Positions 38,701-52,271 are shown, counted from the stretch's first letter. The stretch: DNA of 64,000 nucleotides from Membranipora membranacea (GCA_914767715.1 OU612069.1:25357387-25421386); one strand, 5' to 3'. Notes: generated from the sequence alone by a model not told the origin. Numbers and translations: made by a program.

Positions 38701-41700
38701 AGGACGCCTTTTAACACATTATCTTTCCCATACACTTTAGAGATGATTACACTATAAAACTAGATTTTAACCCCATTCCCAAAAAATAAACTGACAGCCC
38801 AGGTCACCAGAGTGATCATCACTTTCATTGCTTAGTTTATTTCTAAGTTAACCTGGCAGTGATTAGAGGGCTGTCCTACATATGTGTGACTAAATCTTGA
38901 TCACAGCATCACTAGAGTCAGTTAAACTGTCATTACCATTTCCTAATCAGAACTTTGCTCTATTGATGACACAAGAATCACCTCAGTTTATCAGACTCAT
39001 CAAGATATTATACCCATTCCCGGAGTTGATGACGAAGCAGGCCCAAATTGCTGCCGATGATACGCTGAAAAAGGAAAGAGTCTAATCAGAGTCAAACCTG
39101 ATACTGCGAAGTGTCAGATTGGTCTCACAACAATCAAAGGGCAAGACTTACTGGACAGCCAAACTCCTAACCACCTTGTGATTAGTTTGCGGTTGGCATT
39201 CAAAAGTCCACTCTACCAACAAAGATTAGAGAGCATTGTTAATATTTGCTAAGCTCGTTCAGTTGATGCAGGAAGATTAGCTTTGTTTCATGCTTCTGAA
39301 AAGCAAACATCCAGGTTGTCATTGTTGAAGGGCTTTTGCCTCAATGGGGATTTGTAGAAGGGCAGATATTTGAAAACATGAGAAAACAGTGTTTGCCTCT
39401 TTTCTCTTAATCTGTGTCATAACCGAGTCCCACGAGTCAGCTCCACCAAAGCCACGGGATCTAGAATCTCATCACCGTAATCTATGACAACGATTTGTAG
39501 AGAATAATTATGTTAATGAGATTTCCAAGGTCTCTTATCTCTTGATGGCCATATAAATCCCTTTATTCTCTACAAAGTATGGTAGGAAGTAAGATAATCC
39601 CATTAGGATGAAGAATTGGCACATCTTTACTACATATACGGATATAATATAGTCTCTCATGTCCACTACTGGCTGTAAATGATGATGATAGTGTCTCATG
39701 CGAGGAAGGGTGATTTGCCCCTCTTGTGGTCTGATAGCCAGAGAACCCACCATTTTATTTACCTTGTGAACACACAGGATATTTGCTTAAGATAGGAGGT
39801 TTTATCAGGTTGCAAACCTAACTCTGACGTGGTGCTTTTGTAGTTGTTATATCCGGTTTTGTCAGCCCCTTAATGTCCCAGAAAGGAAAAGATTTTTAAT
39901 GGTTTATCGAGGTTAATGATGTGGATCAATTTAAGAATGAGGTCCAAAATTAAGCCATAAGGGCAATGATCTAACCCCAATATCTAAAGGCAATACATAG
40001 ATTTACATGTACAAGGATAGCTGATAGCTGCTGGATTTTCAAGTTACAGTTCATAGGGAACTACTGTGTACAGGGAGGGTGGGTGACTCTTTGCAGCTCA
40101 CAAAAGTGGTATTTTAAGGATAGCAGGAATTAAGCCACCCTACGGTATTCAATTGCTAAACACTCAAAAAAAGTGCTGGTACTTAAACTAATGATAATCT
40201 CAACAGTATGTTTGCACTTATGACTTCGTAACCAGCGCTGCTGCCCCACCGTATTTTTAGCAGCATCTGTGACGCAAATCCGCCTTTTAGAGCTACAGTT
40301 TATTGCATTGCCTTGTATGTGACCCCCGGGTTAATCAACACAATTTTCTTGTCGCTACACCCAAGTACAATTTGTGCTGCTCGGTAAAACGTTGGCCAGA
40401 CATCTTCATTTAATTGTGCTGTAAACATTAAAATGTCTCTGGGGCCATTGACATACCCATTGAGGAAACATTCTTCGGCCCTATTTTATGTCAGCAGCGC
40501 TTTGTAATCTGATTAGCAGCAGCTATTGTGAATGTAGCCTGACCAGAGACTATAGATATATCTATGGTCTCTGCCTGACCTCAAAGCTAAAGATTTTCTA
40601 TCTTGAGCTCATCAGCAAGCAGGAAATGAGTTTCAAGCTTACTTGACTATCAGATTTTATGCGCATGTCTCAAATGAACAGCCGGATATTTGTAGCTTGT
40701 TCTGTTAAGGAAATAAACACAAGCGGCTATCAATACTGACTAGAGATTAGCAGACACGGATCTGTCATACAAAGGGCCTCTACAGGCTGTCTGTTTCTTC
40801 TGCTGTCTGGATTAACCAACATTCTATGAGAGATAATTCATCTATATGCCTCCGGCAGCGTTTGTCAAGACAAATTATGTAAAACCACAACTGCGTGGTC
40901 TTAAATTGAGGAAATAAAAAATGTGGTGTGAAAATCGAAAGAGTAAGTCCACTTTTTCGCCCACTTTTCGTTCTCGTGTCCACATTATGGCTAACTGCGA
41001 TTGATTTTTTAGCTTAACAAGATGTCGCCAGCTCGATATCACGGCTTGTAAAAAATGTGTCAACAAACAAAGGTTAAGACTAAAGAATAGAATGGCTGAT
41101 ATAAGAAGCAGTTAGGCCTATTAGTTAGTATATAAGTTTGTGCGTGAGTGACCACCCATAGGCCGAGCCACTCCAGTGTGTGATTGAGTTACTGTTACTA
41201 GTATTTGGCTGTAATCTGATGCTGTATACCTACTTATGTGTGCCTGTTAAAGAAACAGGATATATTTGATAAAAAGGAAGGTACCTTCTAATGTATTTAG
41301 GTCATCTAGGTCATTATAAAAACCAAACTAAACCACCCCTGCAACAACAAACATGCTAAAAACTGACCACAAGTTGACCACTGTATATATTAATAAACTA
41401 TATTCCTCAGGGATGGTGACCATATTAAATTGAGGAAATGATGCTTGGAGCAGAAAGTATAAATCTTATTCGATATGACCTGAGTGGGCTTCAGTGACCA
41501 TAATTATTATCTACCTAATTGGTAGTTTGTTGGCTAGTTGGTACAGGATGTATGTATAGATCTAATTCCGCATCTGTGCGATTTCATCTAAATGTTGGCT
41601 GCTAGGCATGATATGCGGTATTTGAACTAGATCTCTAATGGAACATTGTACCTTGCTATTACTTCAACAACTTATGCAATATCCTGGATTATGTAACCAT

Positions 41701-44700
41701 CTACCATGTGTTGTCAAAAGTATCACATGCAACTTATCAATAATCGGTGCCAAAGACTGGTTGAATGTTGAACTCTATGGTTAGTTCAGATAAGCAAACT
41801 GGTTTTAGTGTTGGTTGTTAAAGCCAGGACTTCATATCCAGGATGTCTCACTTAAATTTGCCACTTGTGGTAAACATGTGAATTAAATGATAAGCAAAGG
41901 TCAAATTACACAACTAATTGCAGTTAACTTAACTGCTGCAAAGATGAGCCGACTTGCCAACTTGCCGAAAGCTGTCCACCATCCTTTGCTTGCCAAGACG
42001 ACTTACACAATACAAAAAGATATGAGGACATCCTAGAGAGAATGATGACTTCTGTTGTTTATTGTAGATAAACAAAAGGGTCACAGTTTGTTAAGATACT
42101 TGACCTGGGTGGTATTGCAATATAGTAGTCCTATTAAACAAGGTGATGTCACATCAATGAAACTAAGGTTTAGTTCATTGGTCACATTGTTCAGCTTCCA
42201 AGGCTGTCCTCTAGATCATATTAGATAGCAATGGGGTATGAAGCAAATGTATTACATAAAGAAGATCAAGGTCTGGCACAATGTTCCCCAAAATACTCTG
42301 ATTGTTAGCAGGGGATGACAATTCTGAATTTTCTTTTGTGGTCAGCCAGCCAGCAGTGAGCGATTACTAATTTTCTCTTTTGTGATTTCTGATTGAGCGA
42401 TATCAGAGATGAGTAAGGATGGTCGCTCAAGGATGCTTGGGCCTGTCATGCACCTCAATTCCATGAAGCGAAAAATTAAGAAATACATGCTTAGTGACAC
42501 ATGGAAATTATGAATGCGCAATTTCCTGTGATTGTCATTTGAGACAAATCTGGCAAAAACTGTTAATGAACGACAACCAAAAAACGAAGGCCTAATTAAG
42601 CGTGTTACTAGTGCCAGTCCTTGAATTCAGCCCTAACTAATTGATAAGTTTTGAGTCTTATTTCACACTGGGTAGCTGCAGTTTGTATGACTTGTAAAAA
42701 ATTATGTCCTATTGGTGGGTGTATTATGGTGGTTTTCATTATCTACAATAAATGTGTAGGCCTACTGTTTTATTTTATGCTCTGCTTATCATAAAGTTTC
42801 CAGGGTATGAAATAACTGGCTATTATCCCAGCTTCCTAGCTTGGAGATGACATAAATTTAAGTTAGCAGCCTTTAATTATATGCACCACATCCTGGTTAT
42901 GGGGGACCAGCACAATGCATGCAACACATGATGATAAGATGAAGCTGTGCATGCAACCGAACATCTTTGTGTTTCCTTATCAAATATTTGACCGCAGTTC
43001 CAACAACTACTTGCAAAAGTTGGCAAAGTGACAAAGAAACCATCGTGTTGTTTACTGACTGGGATTCCAACACTTGAAGTCAACTAGGTGGTAGGTAGGC
43101 TCAGACCGCCTGACCTGATAAAATTTTGCGAGGTCTGAACTATAAACCTATAGTAAAATTGCTTTTTACGGAGGATCCGTGCGTAAAGTACATCTGACCT
43201 GATCTTCTGACTATTATTTGATCGGTATTTGAACTCTTCTTGAGCCTTGTGGATACGGATGAGTGCGCTATGTTTTCTCCATAGACCGCCGTAGGCTCTG
43301 TACTCAAGTTGTGTTTGTTTTGATGGTTTCGAGACACAGTCGCTGTGGAATTGTCTTTGATTCTATAACCGCTGTGCAAAAAACAACATGCACCAATACT
43401 TCCGCATTCTGAACATAGCGTAGTATACACAATGCGCCGCCCACCGTCTCGCAACAGATCACTCACGATGTTTTCTGGCACGAAAGAATACAACGCGGTT
43501 GCGCGAGAGCGTACATTATATCTACAAATAGCCATGGCAGTGTTTTGGGAGCAGATCTGCCAAGTATAGGCCCATTCCTTACTGTCTAACTCATGCGAAT
43601 TGGACAAGTACTCAGGGGAAGATGTAGTCGTAAAAGATTTATTACCTCTTGCAGTCTCATGTGGGCCGGGTACCATCACATTGTTCTACCAGATGTGATG
43701 ATAACTAGCCAGTTAGCAAGTGAATCATGTCGTAAGATTTTTCCAATCTCCAGGATTCAGGTATTTAGTGGGAGGATAGTCAGTACCTGGGTCATCCTAT
43801 CACTCTATAAATCCATCAATCTGAGCCTTCTACCCCCTATGTTCGTTGGTCACCGTTGGCTGGCACCAGGAGTAGTTCTAACAAGGAGTAACAGGGTTCT
43901 AAGAATCCTTTGTTGACAATATTTTGACATTTTAGTTTGTGAATTTTGCAATCGCAGTTGAATTCATAGAATGATGATAAATCGGAGTAAACAAGGAAGG
44001 GGGTGAGGAAGCGAGGAAGTGACTGGCCACAAATTTCAATCATAACTATCGTGCTCTGGAATCTGTGCTGTGAAATCATTGCGAGGCATAATCAGCTCCT
44101 CTCTTCTTTATCAGCTCCTACTAAAATGCGATGATAACTCAGACATTGCGATAAGGCTAACTGAAGAAGATATCTTTCCGCCATTCTGCAGGCCTATTAG
44201 TTGTACACCTAGCAATAAGATCAGACCACTACTTAGTCACAATATGGCCTTCAGTCCAAGGCCGGGTCAAAATTGGCAGGCAGTTTTGCCACAAAAAGTG
44301 CCATGAAATAATAACACATGAGGTTAGTTACTAGGCCTGCTGTCATTTCTGCTGGCACTATCACAAGACTATGTTTCCACCTACCAGTATTATGCAAAGT
44401 GTGGACTGAGTTGGCATAGGGGGATCCAGGTAACAAAAAAAAATATCAACAATAAGATTCACTTTCATCTGCCATTTAACCACATCTTGCGTCAGCATCC
44501 TCTCTCCACATTCCAACCCTTCTTGTCATTCATTCTACCTAGAAGCCTGCTGTGTATGAGAACAAGGTACCCACCCACAGGTCTACTCTAAAACAGTGCA
44601 ATGTTTGACTATGACTGCCCCCCCCCAAAACACAAGGGGGACAATCAAACATTGCCAGGGACTCATGTTTTGGAGTACCCTGAAGGCAGGTTGTATTTGA

Positions 44701-47700
44701 GTCTGAAGGCATGTTATATTTGAGTGTTTATTCCCGTTGTAGGGGATGAGGAGTCAGAGAGGAGGGCTGAGGCAGCTGCTGCCTTGCTATCGATAGATAG
44801 TATAACTCCTAACCATACACACAAACTTAAACCTACATTACCATTCACTCTGCAACATTCCAACGGTAAGTCCCGTATGTCAGTAAGTCAGCCCGTAAGT
44901 TACAACGGTATAGGACATTAAGTTACATGAGCTCCTATTGTACCGTGAGTTATCTAGAGGGTTTGGTAACTCTAGAAACAAACTGTAATATTATTGTATA
45001 GATAGAGGGTGGTATCTCTGTGTGTCCCTAAAAGAAATACTTCCCGGCAAGCGGCAACAATCCTTAAAAAATTCCGCATATCAGTGGAGGATGATAAAAT
45101 GGTACGCTATTATGTGAAATACATTGTGGTTATTTTTTAGTCATTATCCATAAAGTCGAGCTTTGAAATATGCTCATTACATTATGGTGAACCACGCAAG
45201 TCTTTGTTAGTTAAACTGAGGTTAAGTGGGGGAGGTGGCCTGAAGCCCCAAGTCCCCAGATAAGCCCAAGACCCCCAGAAGAACCATCAATTTCCAACCT
45301 GGTAACCTTTGTGACAGGAGATTCAAATTATACCAGGCAGAATGGAATGAGGCGATCACGATATATCTTGGCACACCTAGTGGCCTGCTGGGGCCTACAT
45401 AATTATAGATATAAAAATGCATAATGTTGTGCGTTTAACTCATCGAGGAAGTGCCAATTTATTTATTGTCACTCCTATTATAATACGTTAATGCAAAATT
45501 GTTTCCTTTTTGAAACCACAGCTACAACCATTAAATCCCTGTCTAATGTGTGTATGCTGTGTACTATTTATAAAATCTAAGTACAACAATCTCTGGATGT
45601 AGCCTGTCTCAACAAGCTTGTTACGACAGGCTACTCTGGATGGTACTCGGAGTACTTTCTCGATCATAGCAGGGTGGTTGATAATGGGTACACTTCTCGA
45701 AACAATTTAAAGCATTAGATTTCGAGTTATGTGTCCTTTCTGGGTCAATTATTTTCTCAGCTTCCCTGTTGAATTGGGCGTTTGATATACAAACTTGGAA
45801 TTTGAACCACCAGGGAGGGTATGTAGTTGAGTAACCCACCGCATACTATAGCTGTCCTGTGGTGAAGATAAGACCCAAAGCCAACACTCCACACTGGCAT
45901 TCTGCCCACGTCATACTTTGCCCACAGAAGAGTGTTGTTCCTATGATATTGATAATTTTCTAGCCACATGTCTTACCTGAGTACAGATCTGCATATGAAA
46001 AGTAATGTCATTTCAGCGCGTATCAATCGCCCAGATATAATTTGCGAGCAGACAACTTCAATCCACATTGCTAAAATATTTTCACCAAAAGAATAATAGT
46101 TGTGATGATGGCTCATATTTTTGTATTTCACAGGAGTTTTAAATTCGGACAGTCCGGATAGCGGTGTATCCGACCTGGAGACAAGCTCAGATGAGACAAA
46201 GAATAAGTACCACCCCCATCTCTCCCTCCCACCCAACTCCACAGCAGCGTCGGTGATGGCTGCCGCCGCAGCTGCAGCGCGTATGTATTCTATAATACAG
46301 CTCTCTAACTCAAGTAATACAAAGAACTTGCAATGCAACTTTGTTCAAACAGATTTAGCATATGAAAGTTTGAAACAGTCATCCTAAAATATTGTCCAGA
46401 TTTAATAGACAATATTTTAGCTTGATCATCAATCTAATAGTACCTTAATTCAAGTTGTGGACTCAGTGAAATACCGGCCACTGCAAACGCATGCTATATA
46501 TGAATTTATGTACTGTTTTGAAGTGTCAGAAATAATCCATTAATACCATCCCACATAGCGAGGATAGTAGCCTGAGCCCCCCAGACTTTTGCCCACCGCC
46601 TGTCTTTCGTTACCTCTTCAGAATTTTTTCACAACCTCACTGAAAACATCAAATCGGCCAATCAGCTGCAAGGTTATCTTCCAGGCTTCTCACTGACTAG
46701 AGTAAAAAACGGACTAGAAGTGTTTGTTTTGCTTCCCATTTTTCCCTTATAAAACAACAATAAAGCGATGTAAAGGAGCTCTCATTTCGAAGGTACAAAA
46801 GGAACTGTCCCCCTACAAGGCCTATGTTAGATGAAATTAGATCATTACTGAATTTTATAGACAAATTCATGATTTTTATTGGTATCTAAGTGATTTTACT
46901 CTATGCTACGGACCTTGCCCATATTGCAGTCTTCCCATGTAACTTAGTTTGCCTTTAGCCAATACACACTTTAACACACACTACTCGAAATAACAGATAT
47001 ATGTATATCAGCATTAAGCGGAGCCGCTTTTTGGACTCTCCTGGAAATAATTGAACCATGCCGTAGATTAAACCCGGATTATCCTGATTAGTATGATGTT
47101 GTATATTCATCCTCTGCAATTTGGTTTTGGCCAGAAAATGTTGCCTCTGACAAGGCTAGTATGTGGTTACTATCACACACTTTAACACCATAGTATATTG
47201 AGGGGGAAGAAACCTTCACCAGTGTTTGTTATCTCATTTTACAGGTCCTATTCCTATGCCATATCCATATAACATTCCTGGATTTCCCGGAGCACCACTG
47301 GTCCCGATGTCATTACCACATCAGTACCTGGCAGGAGCACCTGCTGGAGTCGTGTCGAATCCTATGGATCAGCTGCAGAGACTGGCATTGAATGGGCCCA
47401 ATCAACATCAAACCCCTCCTCCACCACCGCCTTTACAGGATAAGGTACGTTATCATATCATATTCAGTGTGTCAGCTTTAGTTTGGTGGTCTTACCTTTT
47501 ATAAAACCTGGCTCACCTCTTGGCTAAGACAAGAAAGGCATATAAGTATATGTGTACGCATATCTTGCCTAGACAAGATATATATATGTCTGCTTTTGGC
47601 ATGATGTGTATCAAGAAATAATTCCAGATACCAAAATTGGGTCCAAAGTGATTTAAAATAATGTAGTTTTATCCAATGCAATAGAGCGAGCGATCTGTAG

Positions 47701-50700
47701 GGATAAAAAAATCTTATGCTTTGAGGGTCTGTTTAGTGCCAGGATCTTAGATAAAATTCTGCATACCACTTTGGATAGCTGATGTGTTGGCTCAGGTTGG
47801 TTTTCTTTCCCATCCAACAACTAATCATTTCATAGCCACACTCTGGACACAATCCCATATTTGAGCCTGGATTCAATCCTGGATATGCTTTTGGATACTA
47901 CATTACATTGGTGTTATTGACCAAATAGGAACAAAACAAGCATAAATCTTCTGAGTCTTGTAAATTGAACGACACCACATCCGACTTAACAGGGGGTCAT
48001 AACTCAGCATGAATGGTGCGGTAACGCCTACCGTTATAACCTCAATATTACATGCTCATGTGCCCAAGCCCGGATTCTCTGATTTATAGCATGTGATCTA
48101 ATACAAATATTATATATATATTACCTGCTGATGATAAATATTATATCTATATTACCTGCTGATGATAAATGGGGCCCCATTATCTAATCCTAATCAATCA
48201 GATTATCCTCCAATACCCACTGAACTAAAACACTCAAGTTTAATAGTTTGAATAATCAAAAGTTTTCCTCTATTCTTGCTTTGGGTTTCGGATTATTCTG
48301 TGATGCATTATTCTCGTTTGGTTCAAACTCAAAACTCATAAACGATGCCCAGCAACAAATTTTCCATCCCAACTTGTTCGGTCTCCAAAGAGGAGATTTC
48401 TTAGTAATTATTATCAAGATGAATATTTTATTTAAAAACTATGAGATCCTATGGAAGTGTGTGGTAGAATCAGCTGGCTGACCACAGCCCCAATATTTAG
48501 TCATCAATTTTCCCAAGAAAAGGAAAATTGTGCTCTGAATCTTCCAGATTCGTGGATCTGTGGTCAAAACAATGGCCGCAGCTAAAAAGACCGTGGGCTA
48601 TCAATCAAAACTAGAACTAGGAAGGGACTAAAAATAACACAATTATCCTGATTATCCCTGATTGAGTGACTGAGAGTATTTCCTAGTTTTTATGCACTGT
48701 CATCAGAAATAGCAGAAATTTTCCTCAATATAATATGAAGATGTTTAAAAATGTTGGAATTTAATCAACAATGTGCTAGGCTGATATGCCGCTGATATGG
48801 ATCACTATTTCCCTTCCTACATTTTCTGCCGGACAAGTCATTTTGACAAGGCAGTGATTTGCTAACAGTTTCATAAGCCTAGCTTTTTGAACATAGGGAA
48901 ACCTAAGTAAAACATTGCAACAGTCGGAATACTCCAAATTCTGCTTGATGCACGAGATCCTTTGTAAAATCTATACAACAAAGAACTTGTCAGCGACGGT
49001 AAATTCTCGGTGACACTTTCCAATTTATAACTGGAAGTCCTATAATCACATTTTAATTGAATCTGGTCACTCAATAAATGCCTATCTGTCAAGACCCTTT
49101 TTTGGGGGGGTTCCCTGGCAGACTATCTCCGGACAGTTTTATCTAAGGCTGCCTACAACCTACCCTCATCTGCCAGTTCAGATGGAAATTTACGTTTCGT
49201 TCAGATTTCAACAAGATATGCATAAATATCACAAGTATAGAAAGCTGTTATTAGTATTAGTTATTAGTATTACTCAGTAGAGTCTCTGGTCTGTATCTGT
49301 GTATCAGTTGTTGTTAGTATACACACTCTTTTTTTCTCCCCCTGACCCAATAAATGTTAAACAAAAACAAAAAACCTCAAGATCCGTACAGAATATTTGA
49401 ACTGATTGCTGTTAGACCCACAAGCATAAAAAGCTGCTATAAGTTATATGTATTTTCTCAGTTGTCTCTGATCAGTATCTCAGGCCCGTAGTTTAGGAAA
49501 AATGGTAGGGGAGGCAAAAATCGTTGAGGGTGTGAAAAACACCAGGTTGGATACTGTAAGCTTCTCCTGAGCCCCAAGTCCCCAGCCTTCAAAGCGTTTT
49601 AATGATATAAATGGCAAATGGAATTGACTCTGACATGAAATCATCAGTTATAGCATTTTTAGTCCACTCTATTCAGCATTCTAGGGGGAGGCAGAGCGGC
49701 CCTGCCTCCCCCAGAACTACAGCCTGGTATATGTTCTTGTTATTATATAGTATATTAGTATAATGACATCACTTTCTCACCCTCACACAGAACGGTGATG
49801 ATGAAGGATTTCGCGTCTTATTGGTGGGGTATCTGATTGTATCAGTTCTAGTTAGTAGTACACAGTAGAATCTCAGATCAGTATCTCTGTACTGGTTGTT
49901 TATATATTGACACATTATTTTCTCACTCGTCACACAGAACGGTATGGTGATGCAGATGAAGGATCTCTCACAGCCTTGTGATCTATCTGTGAAGGCCAAG
50001 GATTACTCACTTCCCTCCCCCGGAGCGCTGCCGCTGTCAGGGTCAGCTGCTGCCGGCGGCCTGCTCAAGCGTAAAGCTGTGAGAGACTCTATCGATGACG
50101 AGTTTGATGAGGAGGAGGATGTTGTGACATCATCCAGCGGAGCCATCCGAGCTCAGCCCGGCAAGAGAAGCCGCAAAGAAGGTATGACTATCAGTTATAT
50201 AAATGTATATATAATTAGAATATTATATATAATGTAATATATATAATACTCTAGATGAGTAAATGTTGGCTTGTTAGCTTTAGTTTTGTGAAGCCTAGTT
50301 TGGGAGTGACTTTATGTTAGCTAGCACTGAATTTTAGCTAGCTTAGGCGGGAGTCTTCAGAAGTTTAAGAGGAAGAGTAAATGTTGGCTAGCTTTAAATT
50401 AAGCTATTTTAAGCATGTGCATTTTGAGTATAATTTACTCCTCTAGGTAAAAACCGGTCATAAATATCAGTCAAATCACATCATTATATAAAATCTGTTA
50501 AATTGGTATTGTGATAGTGCCAAGTAATGCCTCTAGATTTAAATTGCGTGCAAAATAAAGCAATTAACATTATTCTCCGCTTATTGACATGCCACGCTAA
50601 GTATAAATAGTAACGCTGAGTGGGAGGTACAATTTATTTTGAGACAAATTCTTTTCCTCTTTTACAAATTTGCAGGAACAGGATGCCATGCTAATTTTTA

Positions 50701-52271
50701 ATTGTGTGGAATCAGGAGTATTGCGAAACTCCCTGGTGGAATGTAGTGAAATGTCATTATAGCGTTGCTAAAACTAAAACTGCTTTTATACTGCACTTAT
50801 GGAAAGCTCTGACGGAAAAATCTGTCTGAAAAGTATGCAGTGGAAGTGCAGCTGAAAAATTGAGTTATCCTCACAATGCCTAATGCAGGACAACTCCTGA
50901 CGCACTTGAAAGTGACTTGATCTAAACGCAATGCTAATAATTTGATTTTTCCTTCAACTAGGTGGGACCACGTATCTATGGGAATTCCTGCTCAAGCTCT
51001 TACAAAACAAAGACACATGTCCTCGTTTTATCAAATGGACCAACAGGAAAACTGGAATCTTCAAGCTCATGGATTCTAAGGCTGTGTCCAGGTTATGGGG
51101 TCAGCATAAAGGCAAACCGGAGATGAATTATGAGACTATGGGACGCGCCCTCAGGTAGGTTCAATATGCGTGTAGAATCACTCTATAGGTTGCTCAGTCT
51201 GAACATTCCACTGCAAACAGTTGTAATTATTCCTGTCATAAGGAGTGTTGCTACCAGATATACCCGATAAATGGTTTAATTCATTGTAAAGATATTGTAC
51301 ACAACATAACAGACTTTGCAATTTCTTTCTGGCTGACTATTTTATGTTTTACCTCTCTTAGATATTACTATGCAAGAGGAATTCTCAACAAGGTAGATGG
51401 ACAGCGATTAGTCTATCAGTTTGCTGAGGTCCCTAAAAACATCATAGAAATAGACTGTGGGGAAGACCTTCCTAAGAAGTGCCATAGACCGAGACATACA
51501 CTCCCCCGACCTTACACTCTATCTATGCCCCCTACTACGAGTGATCTACCTACAATACCCACTATGCCGCTTTCAAAACCACCCCTTCATGTATCCGCCC
51601 CTTCTACCAAGCCGCGTGTACCGTCTCCACCACCCCTAGTGCCCACCACTGTGCTGGACAATTTAAATATGGGGCCAGTGGCGGATTTAGGACCCCACAT
51701 CAGACATTCGTCCTCGGTGGCTCACCGCAAAAGTCCGCCGTCACCTCGAGAGCGAAATATACATCAGGGCATTAAAGAGAATTACCGGTCAGCTAGTAGA
51801 AGGGACATGGTAGGCAGGGGTGTACTACCCCCTATGATTAAAGATATCCCAAACCCTGCAGACATGCAGCAACAATTCAAACAAGCAGCAGCTAACCTGG
51901 CAGAGTACAGAGAATCAAAAGCAGAACGAATCAGGTCAGACGACGAGGATAACCCACATATAAAACAAACTAATAAACTATCAACATATCAAACAACAAA
52001 AACTGACAATGAATCTAAAACAACACCCGACTGTAATGAGGAAAGCTCAATCGACGATCATATCGAGGTATCATCTGAGAAAGAGGCCAGTTCTAATAAT
52101 AACAATGACGATGAGATCGAAGTTGAGCAAGTAGAAGGTGACTCTACCATCAGTAAGCAAATACCTAACATCTCAAGGTCAGATGAAGGTCAAGGACAAA
52201 CAAAGGTTGAAGTTCATTATGACGATGAGTCCGATTCTGAACATGAGCTGACTATTGATGACACGGTTTAG
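35796..52271 (+). CDS. E74/ELF-class ETS transcription factor
   Basis: Seven exons with matching phases: 35796-36378, 44743-44865, 46134-46280, 47245-47444, 49938-50181, 50962-51154, 51362-52271. They encode 799 residues. The N terminus is Met/Pro-rich and low complexity. It holds PLDLSKK (residues 121-127), and exon 5 holds PCDLSVK (364-370); both resemble the PxDLS motif that recruits the corepressor CtBP. The ETS winged helix (about 433-520) spans exons 6 and 7. It includes [18 protein letters not shown], the recognition helix [19 protein letters not shown], and [10 protein letters not shown] followed by IIEIDC. It is closest to insect E74 and vertebrate ELF1/2/4 in my reading. Such factors bind GGAA sites in the nucleus. 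The C-terminal 280 residues are Pro-rich then acidic and disordered. Intron 1 is 8.4 kb, with room for regulatory sites or another promoter. Confidence 0.93.
40537..40580. mobile_element. 28-bp micro-palindrome with perfect 8-bp direct repeats
   Basis: GCCTGACC occurs at 40537-40544 and 40573-40580. It flanks a 28-base near-perfect palindrome that starts AGAGACTATAGATA and ends CTATGGTCTCT. The same core is at 54241. Confidence 0.65.
43160..43520. promoter_or_regulatory. CpG-dense patch in ETS intron 1
   Basis: I counted about 24 CpG in about 360 bases, which looks roughly twice the density of neighbouring lines. It lies 1.2 kb before exon 2. It could be an internal promoter or enhancer. It also explains the stop-poor minus-strand ORF 43140-43679. 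Confidence 0.3.
44598..44656. mobile_element. Fold-back hairpin, about 59 bp
   Basis: GCAATGTTTGA and TCAAACATTGC pair, as do an inner C run and G run. It lies about 90 bases before ETS exon 2. It is probably a short MITE. Confidence 0.5.
45591..45642. mobile_element. 34-bp micro-palindrome with perfect 9-bp direct repeats
   Basis: CTCTGGATG at 45591-45599 and 45634-45642 flanks TAGCCTGTC, a 16-base centre holding AACAAGCTTGTT, and GACAGGCTA (45600-45633). It looks like an insertion made of two fused terminal inverted repeats. It lies in ETS intron 2. Confidence 0.75.
48105..48170. repeat. Tandem duplication of about 32 bp
   Basis: Two adjacent copies of a unit ending ATTACCTGCTGATGATAAAT lie in ETS intron 4. 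Confidence 0.75.
49771..49812 (+). pseudogene. Duplicated fragment of ETS exon 5 start
   Basis: CACACAGAACGGTGATG followed by ATGAAGGAT copies the acceptor and first codons of the true exon 5 at 49938 (CACACAGAACGG, then ATGAAGGATCTC), including the TTTCTCAC tract before it. The copy soon diverges. Surrounding sequence (about 49250-49950) also repeats CAGATCAGTATCTCTG-like stretches, so a local tandem duplication is likely. Confidence 0.55.
50251..50446. mobile_element. CTAGA(T/G)GAGTAAAT inverted-repeat element
   Basis: It starts CTAGATGAGTAAATG and ends ATTTACTCCTCTAG, an inverted pair. Internal GTTAGCTAGC-type motifs are shared with copies at 10005 and 30546. It lies in ETS intron 5. Confidence 0.6.

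Larger units (their letters stand above)
36379..44742. other. Large first intron of the ETS gene
   Basis: 8.4 kb with no convincing exon. It holds a 28-bp palindrome with flanking 8-bp repeats at 40537, a CpG-dense patch at about 43160-43520 and a hairpin at 44598. ORFs such as 43140-43679 on the minus strand show no family signature. Confidence 0.6.

Noticed and set aside
38897-39085. 62-codon plus ORF in ETS intron 1 as an alternative exon
   Set aside because: No fitting splice sites or family resemblance were found.
43140-43679. 179-codon minus-strand ORF in ETS intron 1
   Set aside because: No domain, signal or splice context; the CpG-rich, stop-poor composition explains it. A lineage-specific gene is not excluded.
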